This document shows positions 16,325-24,941 of a DNA stretch of 53,079 nt, in pieces. The position numbers were made by a program, and so were the translations under genes. How positions within the stretch are numbered: the stretch's first letter is position 1; every line of letters starts with the position of its first letter. The stretch lies in IMG/VR virus record IMGVR_UViG_3300027801_001299, positions 1-53,079 of that record. One strand, 5' to 3'. Origin of the DNA: a virus. Under the pieces are notes generated by a model that made no database searches, was not told the origin of the DNA, and worked only from the letters and a program-made list of their open reading frames with translations.

Positions 16325-17530
16325 ATGGCTGGAAAGAACTTACATTTAGAACACCTCGAAGACGAAATCATTAACAATGGTATCGCAGGTGGTCGTGCAT
16401 CAATCAATTTCTTAAGAGAGTTAAGAGATATGATGAAAGGTAATGCATCGGGTCGTGTCAACATGACTGTTAAGTGGGACGGTGCTCCTGCAATTTGGTG
16501 TGGGCCTCATCCCGAAACAGACAAATTCTTTATCGCAAAGAAATCACTATTCAATAAAGGTGGTGGACTTTTCTATTCTAGTATAAAAGAAATCAACGAC
16601 ACTTCCGACCTAAACGGTACACTTAAAACAAAATTTACGGAAGCATTCAACGCCTTTTCAGGTGTCGGAATGAAAGAAATCCTGCAAGGAGACTTAATGT
16701 TTACTTCGGGGGACAAAAGTACCACTGCAATGGACGGACAAGATTACATTACATTCCAACCAAATACAATTGTGTACGCAGTTCAGAAGGAATCAAAGTT
16801 AGGAAAAGAAATAGATAAAGCAACACTAGGTGTAGTGTGGCATACAACTTATTCAGGGTCATCCATTGAAGGACTATCTGCATCATTCGGTGCAAAACTT
16901 CCACCTGCACCATCCAAAGTATGGCAAGATGATGCAACATATAAAGACCAAACTGGTTATGGAAACATGACTGCAAGAGAAACACTTAAACTTACACAAG
17001 CACTTACTAATACAGGTAAAGCATTTCATGGTATCTCAGCAAATAACCTCAAAAAGTTCAATGACGTACAGGGAGTTCTTAATTCAAAAGGAGCTGCAGG
17101 TGCATCATACAAAACGTATACTAATACCCTTATCCGTGCAGGTAAATGGAATCCAAATGGAGCAGACTACCTTAAACACGTTGAGACTTACTGGTCAGAT
17201 AAAATAGTCGCAAAAGTTAAGATGCAGAAGACTAAAGACATCAAGATACAGATTGGTAAAGATATAATGCGTGAACTAAAAAACATTAAGACGATGGTAG
17301 ATAATCTCGCAAAATTCCAAGGTTATCTAATTGAGTCGAAATCACTTATTGTCACCTCTCTAAATAGAATAAAGAGTATAGGAACCTTTGTAAAGACTGA
17401 TAATGGTTTCAAAGTAGTTAACCCCGAAGGTTATGTTGCAATCGATTCAGATGGAAGTGCAGTAAAACTTGTAGATAGAATGGAATTTAGTATGAACAAC
17501 TTCAACGCAGCTAAGGCATGGGATAAGTAA
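16325..17530 (+). CDS. Nucleotidyltransferase/ligase-like protein (DUF6267-like)
   Basis: A 401-residue protein. The frame extends to a TTG at 16307, but ATG 16325 gives MAGKNLHLEHLEDEIINNG, the start I associate with homologues in marine T4-like phages. TVKWDGAPAIWCG (about residues 48-60) contains a KxDG element like the nucleotide-accepting lysine of DNA/RNA ligases, followed by FFIAKKSLF and ILQGDLMF. These resemble ligase motifs III/IIIa and suggest a covalent nucleotidyltransferase fold. The substrate is not known. It lies at the head of the virion-related cluster and overlaps the next gene (TAATG). Confidence 0.55.
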   Translation: MAGKNLHLEHLEDEIINNGIAGGRASINFLRELRDMMKGNASGRVNMTVKWDGAPAIWCGPHPETDKFFIAKKSLFNKGGGLFYSSIKEINDTSDLNGTLKTKFTEAFNAFSGVGMKEILQGDLMFTSGDKSTTAMDGQDYITFQPNTIVYAVQKESKLGKEIDKATLGVVWHTTYSGSSIEGLSASFGAKLPPAPSKVWQDDATYKDQTGYGNMTARETLKLTQALTNTGKAFHGISANNLKKFNDVQGVLNSKGAAGASYKTYTNTLIRAGKWNPNGADYLKHVETYWSDKIVAKVKMQKTKDIKIQIGKDIMRELKNIKTMVDNLAKFQGYLIESKSLIVTSLNRIKSIGTFVKTDNGFKVVNPEGYVAIDSDGSAVKLVDRMEFSMNNFNAAKAWDK

Positions 17531-18033
17531 TGGATATTTACGACTTAGAAATCACTGAATCAGAATACGAAGGAAGAAAGGTTACACTTAACTCTCCTTT
17601 TCGATTACCTTCAGGTAGTAGTAAAAAATTCGGTGTCTATGTCATAAACGATAAGAAAAACGTAGTCAAAGTTACATTCGGTAGTTCAGAAATGGAAATC
17701 AAACGTGATGACCCTAAAAGACTAAAAGCATTCCGTTCAAGAATGGGTTGTGATACAGACCCAGGCCCAAAATGGAAAGCAAACTACTGGTCATGTTGGC
17801 AGTGGAGAAAGAACGCAAAGGTAGAGGACGATTTTAGAATGTCAACCTTTGGAGAGTTCCTAGGAGAAACAATTAGAGTTCCAATCAAGATTGGTGATAC
17901 AGTACTCGGTGGTAAGTTCAAGAACAAAAAAATAATAGTAAAATCAATCGAGAAAAACGAAAAGGGAGACATTACCATTAATGGTAAACCCTTTATGAAA
18001 TTTAGGACAATAGACCAAAATGAAAACCTTTAA
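17530..18033 (+). CDS. Conserved structural-region protein (167 aa)
   Basis: A 167-residue basic protein. Its middle (FGVYVINDKKNVVKVTFG to MGCDTDPGPKWKANYWSCWQW, about residues 35-98) is a module I recognise from hypothetical and prohead-associated proteins of T4-like marine phages, with paired Cys and a GPKxKAxYWSC signature that might bind metal. The C-terminal third looks like a small beta domain. Function is unknown. It is coupled to its neighbours by TAATG and a 14-base overlap. Confidence 0.55.
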   Translation: MDIYDLEITESEYEGRKVTLNSPFRLPSGSSKKFGVYVINDKKNVVKVTFGSSEMEIKRDDPKRLKAFRSRMGCDTDPGPKWKANYWSCWQWRKNAKVEDDFRMSTFGEFLGETIRVPIKIGDTVLGGKFKNKKIIVKSIEKNEKGDITINGKPFMKFRTIDQNENL

Positions 18034-18229
18034 CGAATTTTTAATAGAAAACTTCCCACCTTTTGCATTATCGGATTATCCTATGCAAAGAACAGATATC
18101 AAATATGTTGATGGAGACTGGGCAGTAGGAGAAGAAGATAAAGCATTCGAATACGATACCAGTAAAGACGGATACAAAAATATGAAATCTTTTGAAAATG
18201 AAGTTAAAAAGGATAGGAAAAAGAGATAA
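18020..18229 (+). CDS. Small protein with capsid-targeting-like N-terminus
   Basis: A 69-residue protein starting MKTFNEFLIE, nearly the same as the T4 capsid-targeting sequence MKTYQEFIAE of internal proteins, which the prohead protease gp21 removes after (L/I)xE. A protein of this kind would be packed in the prohead and matured to a peptide of about 59 residues. The remainder is charged and Tyr/Asp-rich and has no known fold. Confidence 0.6.
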   Translation: MKTFNEFLIENFPPFALSDYPMQRTDIKYVDGDWAVGEEDKAFEYDTSKDGYKNMKSFENEVKKDRKKR

Positions 18230-18233
18230 CGAG

Positions 18234-19535
18234 ATGAAGACATTCAAAAAATTTAACGAGGCAACACAAGATAAGGTCGTATTTACTTTTGGTAGATTCA
18301 ATCCACCTACTGTTGGCCACGGAAAATTAGTTGATGCATTGAAGAAAGCATCAAGTGGGGGATATGTTCCTCTAGTGTATATGTCTCACTCACAAGACCC
18401 GAAGAAAAATCCACTAGACCATGCAACAAAATACAAATGGATGAATAAGTTCTTTGGAAAAAAAGTTGGTATAGTGAACTCAAATTCAAGACAAGTGTTT
18501 CAAATTGTTACTGAGTTATATGAAAGAGGATACAGAGACCTGAGAATGGTTGTGGGTTCAGACAGAGTCAGAGAGTTCGATACTTTAATTAGAAAATACA
18601 ACGGTTCAAAGGGTAAACATGGTTATTATAACTTTACTAATATTGATATCATATCTGCAGGAGAAAGAGACCCCGACTCCGATGACCTAGTGTCAGGAAT
18701 GTCTGCATCTAAGATGAGAGAAGCTGCAGAGGAAGGGGACTTCGATTCATTTAAAAATGGTGTTGCATCTAATAATAAGAGAGACCAAGAATTACTTTAT
18801 AAAGCAGTTCGAAATGGTATGGGTATTAAAGAAGAGACCATGCCAAACTATATGTATGAGGACTTACTTTCAGAAGGTGTTTATGACCAAGGTATATTCA
18901 AAGCAGTGTTCTTAATGGGTGGGCCAGGAAGTGGTAAATCAACAGTGGTTGATGCACTTGCACTTAAAGTGTTAGGTCTTAAGATGATTAACAGTGACGT
19001 TCATTTTGAAAGACTTATGAAAGATGCAAATATGTCTATGAAAATGACCAAGACTGGTAGTGGGGAAGTCAACCCCGAAAGAGATGCACTCAGAAGTAAA
19101 GGAAAGAAGATTGCAGGGAAACAATTATCAATGCACGCTCCTGCTAGATTGGGATTAATCTTCGACACTACTAGTGCAAAAGCATCCAAGATTCAGAACT
19201 ACAAGAAAGAATTGGATAAACTAGGTTACGAATACAAAATGATATTTGTTAAGACTAGTCTATCACTTGCACAACGACTCAACTCAATGAGAGCAAGAGT
19301 AATACCCCCTGAAATTCTTATTAAAGAACATGAAATGGTCGCTAAAAATGCAGAAGGATTTAAAAGACTATTCAAAAAAGATTTCATAGAAATCCTAAAC
19401 GATGATACAGTTAAGTCACTAGAAGCAAAATCTAGTAGACTATACGGACAGATGCTAGGATGGACTTCAAAGTTCCCTACGAATAAAGTTGCACTCGACT
19501 GGAAACAGCGAGAGTTAACCTTAAAAAAGAGATAA
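18234..19535 (+). CDS. NadR-like bifunctional NMN adenylyltransferase / P-loop kinase with capsid-targeting-like N-terminus
   Basis: A 433-residue protein. The upstream in-frame ATG at 18192 overlaps the previous gene, and ATG 18234 gives MKTFKKFNEA, a capsid-targeting-like start. Residues about 13-190 form a nucleotidyltransferase of the NMNAT type: FGRFNPPTVGHGKL (HxGH-like), VVGSDRV and the late SGMSASKMREAA (the ISxTxIR equivalent). After a linker with LLSEG, a likely prohead-protease site, a P-loop kinase follows (GGPGSGKST near residues 229-237). This NMNAT plus kinase order is that of NadR, which makes NAD from nicotinamide riboside. The kinase is closer in look to zeta-toxin/AAA_33 kinases. 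It may be delivered with the virion. Confidence 0.75.
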   Translation: MKTFKKFNEATQDKVVFTFGRFNPPTVGHGKLVDALKKASSGGYVPLVYMSHSQDPKKNPLDHATKYKWMNKFFGKKVGIVNSNSRQVFQIVTELYERGYRDLRMVVGSDRVREFDTLIRKYNGSKGKHGYYNFTNIDIISAGERDPDSDDLVSGMSASKMREAAEEGDFDSFKNGVASNNKRDQELLYKAVRNGMGIKEETMPNYMYEDLLSEGVYDQGIFKAVFLMGGPGSGKSTVVDALALKVLGLKMINSDVHFERLMKDANMSMKMTKTGSGEVNPERDALRSKGKKIAGKQLSMHAPARLGLIFDTTSAKASKIQNYKKELDKLGYEYKMIFVKTSLSLAQRLNSMRARVIPPEILIKEHEMVAKNAEGFKRLFKKDFIEILNDDTVKSLEAKSSRLYGQMLGWTSKFPTNKVALDWKQRELTLKKR

Positions 19536-19538
19536 ATA
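19531..19538 (+). promoter_or_regulatory. T4-type late promoter, predicted leaderless
   Basis: GATAAATA overlaps the stop of the NMNAT/kinase gene and ends five bases before ATG 19544. Confidence 0.6.
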
Positions 19539-19543
19539 ACAAT

Positions 19544-20818
19544 ATGGATATATTAGACCAAATACTTACCGCCCAAAAAGGTTCTCGTGATGAGAAAATC
19601 GAAACTTTTAGGTCGTTGTTTGCAGAAGATGATAAACAAGATGGAGACCCTTGTTGGAAAGGATATAAGCAAGTTGGAATGAAGAAAAAGAATGGTAAAG
19701 ACGTTCCTAATTGTGTTCCTGAAGAAACAACCAATCCTATTAAGGAAGACAATGTTGCAGTTAAATCTGCAAATGCAAAGGCAAAACAGATTGACGAGTT
19801 GGAAAAACTCAAAACCAAACATGAGACAGAGATTGAAGCACTTAAAGACCGTCATGAGAGAGAAAATGATAGACTCAAAGGTGCAAAAGAAAAAGAATCA
19901 GAAGATGATGCAATCGGTAAGAAAAGAGACGCACTTAGAAAAGCAAATGAAGAATTTGGTCAGACTTTACATTCATTAGAAGATTCATTAGAAGAAGGTA
20001 AGTTAGTATCAAACATCCAACACGTCATTGATACGGTTATGCAAAAGATTAGTAAGCAAGTTGGAAAAGAGATTGCAAAGAACCAAGAAAAAGGTCTTGG
20101 TATGTTAAATACTTTGGGGTCATTTGTTGGTGCAACTGTTAGTGATAAAAAACAAGACCAAGGAAAGTTGTTCCTTAAGTTTGGTGAAGAGGTAGAATTA
20201 GGAGAACGACATTCAGATGTAATGAGAAAAAGAAATCAGTCTCAACAAAAGGCACATCAAAAAGCAATGATGAAGTCTGCAAAAAAGTCTATCAAAGACT
20301 ATGATGCAAAGAATAAGAACAAGAACGAAGAGTCTGAATTAGATGAAGCAAAAGACATAGACATCTCAGTACCTATGAGAGGTTTTATGCAAGATACTAG
20401 AAAAGAACTCTTCGGTTGGGCAAAGAAAGCAGGTCTAAATCCTAAAAAAGTTGGAAGTGGTTCTAGTGAAAAGATGGAATTAAAAGGTACTGCTCAACAG
20501 ATGAAAAAATATATAGAAATGATACCTGTTAAAGATGTTAAAGAAGGTAGAAATTACAAATCAGAGTATGAGAACTACCATAAAGACCCTGAACAAATTA
20601 AAAGACGTGCAAAGAGAAATGAAGCACGAAGAATGTTGAAAAATAGAAAAGATATTAAAGGGAAGGATGTTCATCATAAAGATAACAATCCTATGAATAA
20701 CGATAAGTCTAACTTATCAATTGTGTCGCAAAAGTTCAATAGAACTGAACCGAGACTTAGAGTAAATGCAGAATGGGTAAAAGCAGCTGCCAAGAACAAA
20801 AACAAGGGGAAAAAATAA
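19544..20818 (+). CDS. Probable internal virion protein with C-terminal HNH nuclease domain
   Basis: A 424-residue, Lys- and Glu-rich protein. In order it has: an N-terminal helix (MDILDQILTAQ); a DPCWKGYKQVGMKKKNGKDV module common in marine phage head proteins; a long coiled coil (about 75-145); a likely prohead-protease site LEEGKLVSN near residue 150; a second one, VKEGRNY, near residue 345; and a terminal HNH motif (DVHHKDNNPMNNDKSNLSIV, about residues 375-395). If cleaved as in T4 heads, the mature pieces would include a free HNH nuclease that could enter the cell with the DNA. No start SD is seen and a late octamer has leaderless spacing. Confidence 0.65.
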   Translation: MDILDQILTAQKGSRDEKIETFRSLFAEDDKQDGDPCWKGYKQVGMKKKNGKDVPNCVPEETTNPIKEDNVAVKSANAKAKQIDELEKLKTKHETEIEALKDRHERENDRLKGAKEKESEDDAIGKKRDALRKANEEFGQTLHSLEDSLEEGKLVSNIQHVIDTVMQKISKQVGKEIAKNQEKGLGMLNTLGSFVGATVSDKKQDQGKLFLKFGEEVELGERHSDVMRKRNQSQQKAHQKAMMKSAKKSIKDYDAKNKNKNEESELDEAKDIDISVPMRGFMQDTRKELFGWAKKAGLNPKKVGSGSSEKMELKGTAQQMKKYIEMIPVKDVKEGRNYKSEYENYHKDPEQIKRRAKRNEARRMLKNRKDIKGKDVHHKDNNPMNNDKSNLSIVSQKFNRTEPRLRVNAEWVKAAAKNKNKGKK

Positions 20819-22536
20819 TGTCAGACGGTAACAAAAACAATAACGGAGTTCATGAAGTGGGAACAGAGGAAACTCGTCTTGCATACCAAAATGATACTCC
20901 TGGCCAACAGGTTGAAAGATATCTCAATACAATCAATCAAGTGATTGAAGAAAAGAAAGAGAAACAAAAGAAAGCTTTCACTAAGGTATTCGATACCCCC
21001 CTTAAAGGATTCCCTTATAATGAACAGAATGATGCTAAGTCTATTGCTAAAATGACTGGAACTCGTGAAAAAGCAGTTCAACAGTTCATAGACTCCAATG
21101 ACATTCAAGGAGAAAAACTTCTCCAAAAAATAAAGAAAGATAAAAAACTTGCTAAAGACTTTGCAATGGCTCTATCAGGAAAGCCAGGAAATAAAATGAT
21201 GAAACAGTTTACAGAAGAAACTGTATCAGAAGCAATGAAGATAAAAGATATCTTCAAGAAACATAAAAGAGAACTTACAAAAGCATACAAAACTGGTGAT
21301 TTATCATTCTCAGGGTCGGCAGGTAAGAAAGCAGAATATGACCTAACAACATGGGCGATGGACAACAATGAAATTAAGACTGATGACCCCGATGAGTTTT
21401 TTGATTGGTTATCTCGTGACCTTGAAGATATAGTCAAAGGTAAAATTAGAGAAGAAACTATTACAGAAGCACCTAAGTTAAAGAACTTGATACCTGAATT
21501 TGAAAAGATTGTAAAGACTAAAGGTGCAGCTAAAGTTCAAGGTACTATGGTAGATATGTTTACTGCAAGTGTTATTGTAAAAGCATATGAACAAGTCAAT
21601 GATAAGAACAAAAAGAGAATGGAGACATCAAATGTATTCACTCTTATTAAACTTGCACAAAAAGTTATGGGTATGAAAGAAGAAACTGTTTCTGAAAAAG
21701 TAATGGGCGAAGAAGTTGCAGAAGCATTTTCAAAGACTCCAAAAAGTGGTGCAGAAGTTGCTAAGATGATGATGAAGAGTAAGACACTGAAAGGTTTTGC
21801 TAACAAAGTTAAGAAAATGAAAACAGTTACCGCTGTTCAGTTAGATAAAATGTTGCCAGATTATGTCTCAGGTGGAGATATTGGGGCAATGTTTGAAGAA
21901 GTATTAGACGAAGGGAAAATGAGTGAACTATTCCTAGACATTCAACAAGGTGCTACAGCAAAAGACATCGCAAGAGACTATCCAGTTACACTTGCACAAG
22001 CAAAAGACTTCCTTAAAGATTACTACGGTCAGAAGAAAAAACCTATGAATATGGGTGAAGGAATGCAAAGTTCTAAACTTACTGGACAAGAGATATCAGT
22101 ATACTTCAAGAGAAATAAAGTTAGAGATGCAGAAACAAGAAAGGCAGTTGAATTCGCACTTGACCATGGTGGTGCATACTCTTATGCAATCAAAGGTATT
22201 GAGAAGATGAAGAAAGGTCTCTCAAAGAATAAAGATGTCGTAAAAGCACTCAACTTTGCAAACTTTGGTGAATCAGTTAAGGTTCCTTCAGTAGGATTCC
22301 AGTTTAAGGAAGACTCACCTGTTGCAGGTAATATGCAAGTCGAAGGAGACCCATATATACCTCAGAAGAAAGGAGTTAACAAGAACATTGCGAACTACTG
22401 GAATAAAGAGATTAAAGGGTTAAAAGACAAAGAACTAGAAGCAATCCAATCCATGTACATGATAACAGACCATAGTGGTGTTGTTCAAATGTACAAGGCA
22501 GGTAAAAGAGACTTTATTAAGTCTATAAAATCCTAA
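20818..22536 (+). CDS. Multi-module internal head protein, probable protease-processed polyprotein
   Basis: A 572-residue, very lysine-rich protein. ATG 20818 overlaps the upstream TAA, so the in-frame ATG at 20773 inside the previous gene is not needed. Several short globular modules are separated by similar acidic linkers: EETVSEA, EETITEA, EETVSEK, EEVAEA, EVLDEG and NMGEG. Each contains an (L/I/V)xE site of the kind cut by T4-type prohead protease. Module KMSELFLDIQQGATAKDIAR, followed by TLAQAKDFLK, looks like a helix-turn-helix. Cleavage would give about six basic peptides packed with DNA. No homologous function is known to me; head packaging is inferred. Confidence 0.6.
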   Translation: MSDGNKNNNGVHEVGTEETRLAYQNDTPGQQVERYLNTINQVIEEKKEKQKKAFTKVFDTPLKGFPYNEQNDAKSIAKMTGTREKAVQQFIDSNDIQGEKLLQKIKKDKKLAKDFAMALSGKPGNKMMKQFTEETVSEAMKIKDIFKKHKRELTKAYKTGDLSFSGSAGKKAEYDLTTWAMDNNEIKTDDPDEFFDWLSRDLEDIVKGKIREETITEAPKLKNLIPEFEKIVKTKGAAKVQGTMVDMFTASVIVKAYEQVNDKNKKRMETSNVFTLIKLAQKVMGMKEETVSEKVMGEEVAEAFSKTPKSGAEVAKMMMKSKTLKGFANKVKKMKTVTAVQLDKMLPDYVSGGDIGAMFEEVLDEGKMSELFLDIQQGATAKDIARDYPVTLAQAKDFLKDYYGQKKKPMNMGEGMQSSKLTGQEISVYFKRNKVRDAETRKAVEFALDHGGAYSYAIKGIEKMKKGLSKNKDVVKALNFANFGESVKVPSVGFQFKEDSPVAGNMQVEGDPYIPQKKGVNKNIANYWNKEIKGLKDKELEAIQSMYMITDHSGVVQMYKAGKRDFIKSIKS

Positions 22537-22544
22537 CTAAATAC

Positions 22545-22805
22545 TTGGAGAAGTACTTGAAGGATATCTTGACGGAACAACACGGAACGGGTGTTAAATA
22601 TCTAATTAGGACGTTTAATGATTCGGTTCCTTTAGAGATTGTGAATGGCATGAAGAAGACTATGCACATTCTAAGTGGTAATGGGTGGTGTATGAGAGAA
22701 CGAGGTTATATGCCAATTGAACTAAAACTGGGTAAAGAATATACAATGAAGGGAAACCTTGAAAAAGGGGAATCTGAGTTGGTAGTTAGAATTCAAATAA
22801 CATAA
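22545..22805 (+). CDS. Small protein with TTG start (86 aa)
   Basis: The frame opens with TTG 22545, nine bases after the previous stop, giving MEKYLKDILTEQ, which resembles a capsid-targeting peptide ending in LTE. No upstream ATG is possible, and the first internal ATG (22650) would remove a third of the protein. An octamer CTAAATAC (22537-22544) touches the TTG, so transcription from it would begin inside the gene; read-through from upstream is more likely. The C-terminal half is a small beta-rich region. Function is unknown. Confidence 0.45.
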   Translation: MEKYLKDILTEQHGTGVKYLIRTFNDSVPLEIVNGMKKTMHILSGNGWCMRERGYMPIELKLGKEYTMKGNLEKGESELVVRIQIT

Positions 22806-22808
22806 ATA
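22801..22808 (+). promoter_or_regulatory. T4-type late promoter, predicted leaderless
   Basis: CATAAATA overlaps the previous stop and ends five bases before ATG 22814. Confidence 0.55.
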
Positions 22809-22813
22809 AAGAT

Positions 22814-23203
22814 ATGAGTCATAAAACAGAAAATTGGCAAGAAGCCTTACAAAGAGTTAGAGTTGGTCTCGCAGAGAACACTGAAACTCCTGTAACCGAA
22901 AAAACTAAAGACGAAATCATCAGTGAGGAAATTGATGCACTTATCGGGTTATTAGAAGACGATAAAAAGGATGCATTGAAAGATGTCCCTAGTGCTGGTG
23001 ATAAATTTGATGCAACTAAACTTAAAGACGCTGACGGTAAAAAGTTGTATGATACTGGTATCAAAGAAAATGCACTAGAAGGTATGTTAACTAAACTTAC
23101 CGAAAAAAATATGTTAGGTAGACTTGCAAAGTCAATGGAACTTAACGAAGAAAACAAACAAAAATTATTCGATTATTTCGAATCAGGAGAGTTAGAACAA
23201 TGA
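22814..23203 (+). CDS. Acidic head-cluster protein (129 aa)
   Basis: A 129-residue acidic, helical protein. It contains several LxE sites (GLAENTE, IISEEIDAL) and an acidic middle (LLEDDKKDALKDV), consistent with a prohead core or internal component. It is coupled to the next gene by a four-base ATGA overlap. No named family. Confidence 0.5.
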   Translation: MSHKTENWQEALQRVRVGLAENTETPVTEKTKDEIISEEIDALIGLLEDDKKDALKDVPSAGDKFDATKLKDADGKKLYDTGIKENALEGMLTKLTEKNMLGRLAKSMELNEENKQKLFDYFESGELEQ

Positions 23204-23667
23204 GTTTTACAGGATTTCAATTAGGTTTAACAGATTCTTTAATCGAAGCATCTAAAAAAGTTGTAGAGTCATCAGCAGAATATAAGAAGTTCTTTGATGG
23301 TGCATTAAAGAAATTTGGTGTTACATCCCCAGCAGAATTATCAGATGAGAAAAAGAAAGCTTTCTTTGATTACATCGATAAGAACTGGAATGGTGAAGAT
23401 GAGTCAGGAAAAGACGGTGCAAAATCAGAAGGAACACTTCCACCTGCTCTTCAAAAACACTTAGACAAGAAAAACGGCAAAAAAGACGATTCTAAAGACG
23501 AAGACAAAGAAGATGTCAAAGAAGGCGAATTACCACCTGCATTGCAAAAAGCAATAGACAAGAAGAACGGTAAAAAAACTGATGACAAAGAAGAAGAGAA
23601 AGACGAAGAAGAAGTAGAAGAATCTCCAAAACCATCGAAAAAATTCCTAAAAGCACGGTATAGTTAA
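23200..23667 (+). CDS. Prohead-core-like protein with duplicated basic/acidic repeat
   Basis: A 155-residue protein. Residues about 20-70 form a helical module (EYKKFFDGALKKFGVTSP then ELSDEKKKAFFDYIDKNW) that I associate with prohead-core proteins of marine T4-like phages. It is followed by two copies of an approximately 20-residue repeat: EGTLPPALQKHLDKKNGKK and EGELPPALQKAIDKKNGKK. Each repeat is preceded by SEG or KEG, possible protease sites, and followed by an acidic Asp/Glu/Lys tract. Alternating charge suits a scaffold that is degraded in the head. Confidence 0.6.
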   Translation: MSFTGFQLGLTDSLIEASKKVVESSAEYKKFFDGALKKFGVTSPAELSDEKKKAFFDYIDKNWNGEDESGKDGAKSEGTLPPALQKHLDKKNGKKDDSKDEDKEDVKEGELPPALQKAIDKKNGKKTDDKEEEKDEEEVEESPKPSKKFLKARYS

Positions 23668-23671
23668 TACC

Positions 23672-24061
23672 ATGAGTTTAGTTAGAGTCATCAAAGAACA
23701 TAATATCCTTGCAGAAGCAAGTAGAGATTATTACAAACAGGTAGATGCTCTTATTGGTAAACACGGGAATGAAACAGCATTCAGGTACAAGTCACCTATG
23801 CACAATAAAATGATTACAGATATCAAAAAATTGATGAAATCTGAAAAAGAGTTTCCTGAGTCACAAAAAGTTTCTACTAACATCATGAAGAACATGAATG
23901 CAGGTTTTGAGATGATGGGTTACGAAGAAACCATAGTTATGACTGAAAAACAACACAAATCACTGGACAAAGATTGGACAGGTGATACTGCATTTAGAGA
24001 AGACCTTGCAAGAATATTAATGCAAGACGCTATTATGTCACACGCAATATTTGGAGAGTAA
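23672..24061 (+). CDS. Head-cluster protein (129 aa)
   Basis: A 129-residue helical protein starting MSLVRVIKEHNILAEA, with a possible capsid-targeting cleavage after LAE near residue 15. The body contains conserved-looking KSPMHNKMITDIKKLMK and a hydrophobic C-terminal helix. No family is recognised. It follows the prohead-core-like gene by four bases and continues the same transcription unit. Confidence 0.5.
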   Translation: MSLVRVIKEHNILAEASRDYYKQVDALIGKHGNETAFRYKSPMHNKMITDIKKLMKSEKEFPESQKVSTNIMKNMNAGFEMMGYEETIVMTEKQHKSLDKDWTGDTAFREDLARILMQDAIMSHAIFGE

Positions 24062-24062
24062 C

Positions 24063-24371
24063 ATGAACTTATACGAAGCTTACAGAGATATGAAGCTTTC
24101 TGAAGAGATTGTAGATATTACTGTAGATAAGAACAATAAAATCGCATCGTCTTCAAAACAGAATTCGATGGCATTGTTGGTTCATAATGCAGGAAAGAGA
24201 ATGGGTCTTAAATCTTCAATGGTGGGTAAACACATTAGAGTTAAAGGTTCAAAGAAGATGATACAAGACTTCATGATGGTAGTCATAGGTAAATCATCTT
24301 ACGGTGACCCAACAGAACAAGACACATCAACACCTCAGATAGATAAGATGTTGTCAAAAGGATTAAGATAA
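24063..24371 (+). CDS. Head-cluster protein (102 aa)
   Basis: The frame extends to TTG 24051, but ATG 24063 has a GGAG SD seven to ten bases upstream and is preferred. A 102-residue basic protein, N-terminus MNLYEAYRDMKLSEE with a possible LSE cleavage site near residue 14. The core resembles a small alpha/beta domain (VDITVDKNNK, then HIRVKGSKKMIQDFMMVV). Function is unknown. Confidence 0.55.
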   Translation: MNLYEAYRDMKLSEEIVDITVDKNNKIASSSKQNSMALLVHNAGKRMGLKSSMVGKHIRVKGSKKMIQDFMMVVIGKSSYGDPTEQDTSTPQIDKMLSKGLR

Positions 24372-24372
24372 C

Positions 24373-24930
24373 GTGGAAAGAGTAGACGCTAGATTTAAAA
24401 CTTTTAAAGAGAAAATTAAAAAACTCGGTTATATGAAAGGTGAGGCGAAGAAAGTCGCACAAGTCATGGAAAAGGTTGCAGACTTCGGAATGATGTCTGA
24501 TGCAGGGAACCAAAAGGTTGCTCGTGCAGTATCTAAAGCAAAAAACGAGAAAGATTTGAGAGATGCGTTAAAGAAAATTGCTACGATGGCAAAAGGAAAG
24601 TACGCAGAAGCTGGTGAAGACGATGTAATCCAAAGAGCAATTTGGGCAATGGGTTCTTCAGCACAAGGTATGCAACTGAGACCTGATGCACAAGTACTAA
24701 TGCAATTCAAGAAATTGATTGACACTGGTAGAGACCAAGACATCAGAACAGATGATATGAAGACTATGAAGGTAAAGGCGAAGGATGCAGAAAAGGTTTA
24801 TGACGTTTTAATGCAACTTAAGACACCCGACAGGTCTAAATACCTTATATTATTACAGAAAGACATAAAGTCTTTCAAAACCAATTTTAATGGCATACTT
24901 AAGTTTGCCAATAAACAACTTAAAAAATAG
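24373..24930 (+). CDS. Basic helical protein (185 aa)
   Basis: A GTG start one base after the upstream stop gives a 185-residue protein. ATG 24433 is an alternative that would remove 20 residues. It is almost wholly helical and basic, with an Ala/Lys-rich first half (VARAVSKAKNEKDLRDALKK). It lies in the head cluster but carries no obvious targeting peptide. No family is recognised. Confidence 0.5.
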   Translation: MERVDARFKTFKEKIKKLGYMKGEAKKVAQVMEKVADFGMMSDAGNQKVARAVSKAKNEKDLRDALKKIATMAKGKYAEAGEDDVIQRAIWAMGSSAQGMQLRPDAQVLMQFKKLIDTGRDQDIRTDDMKTMKVKAKDAEKVYDVLMQLKTPDRSKYLILLQKDIKSFKTNFNGILKFANKQLKK

Positions 24931-24941
24931 GGGATAGAAAA

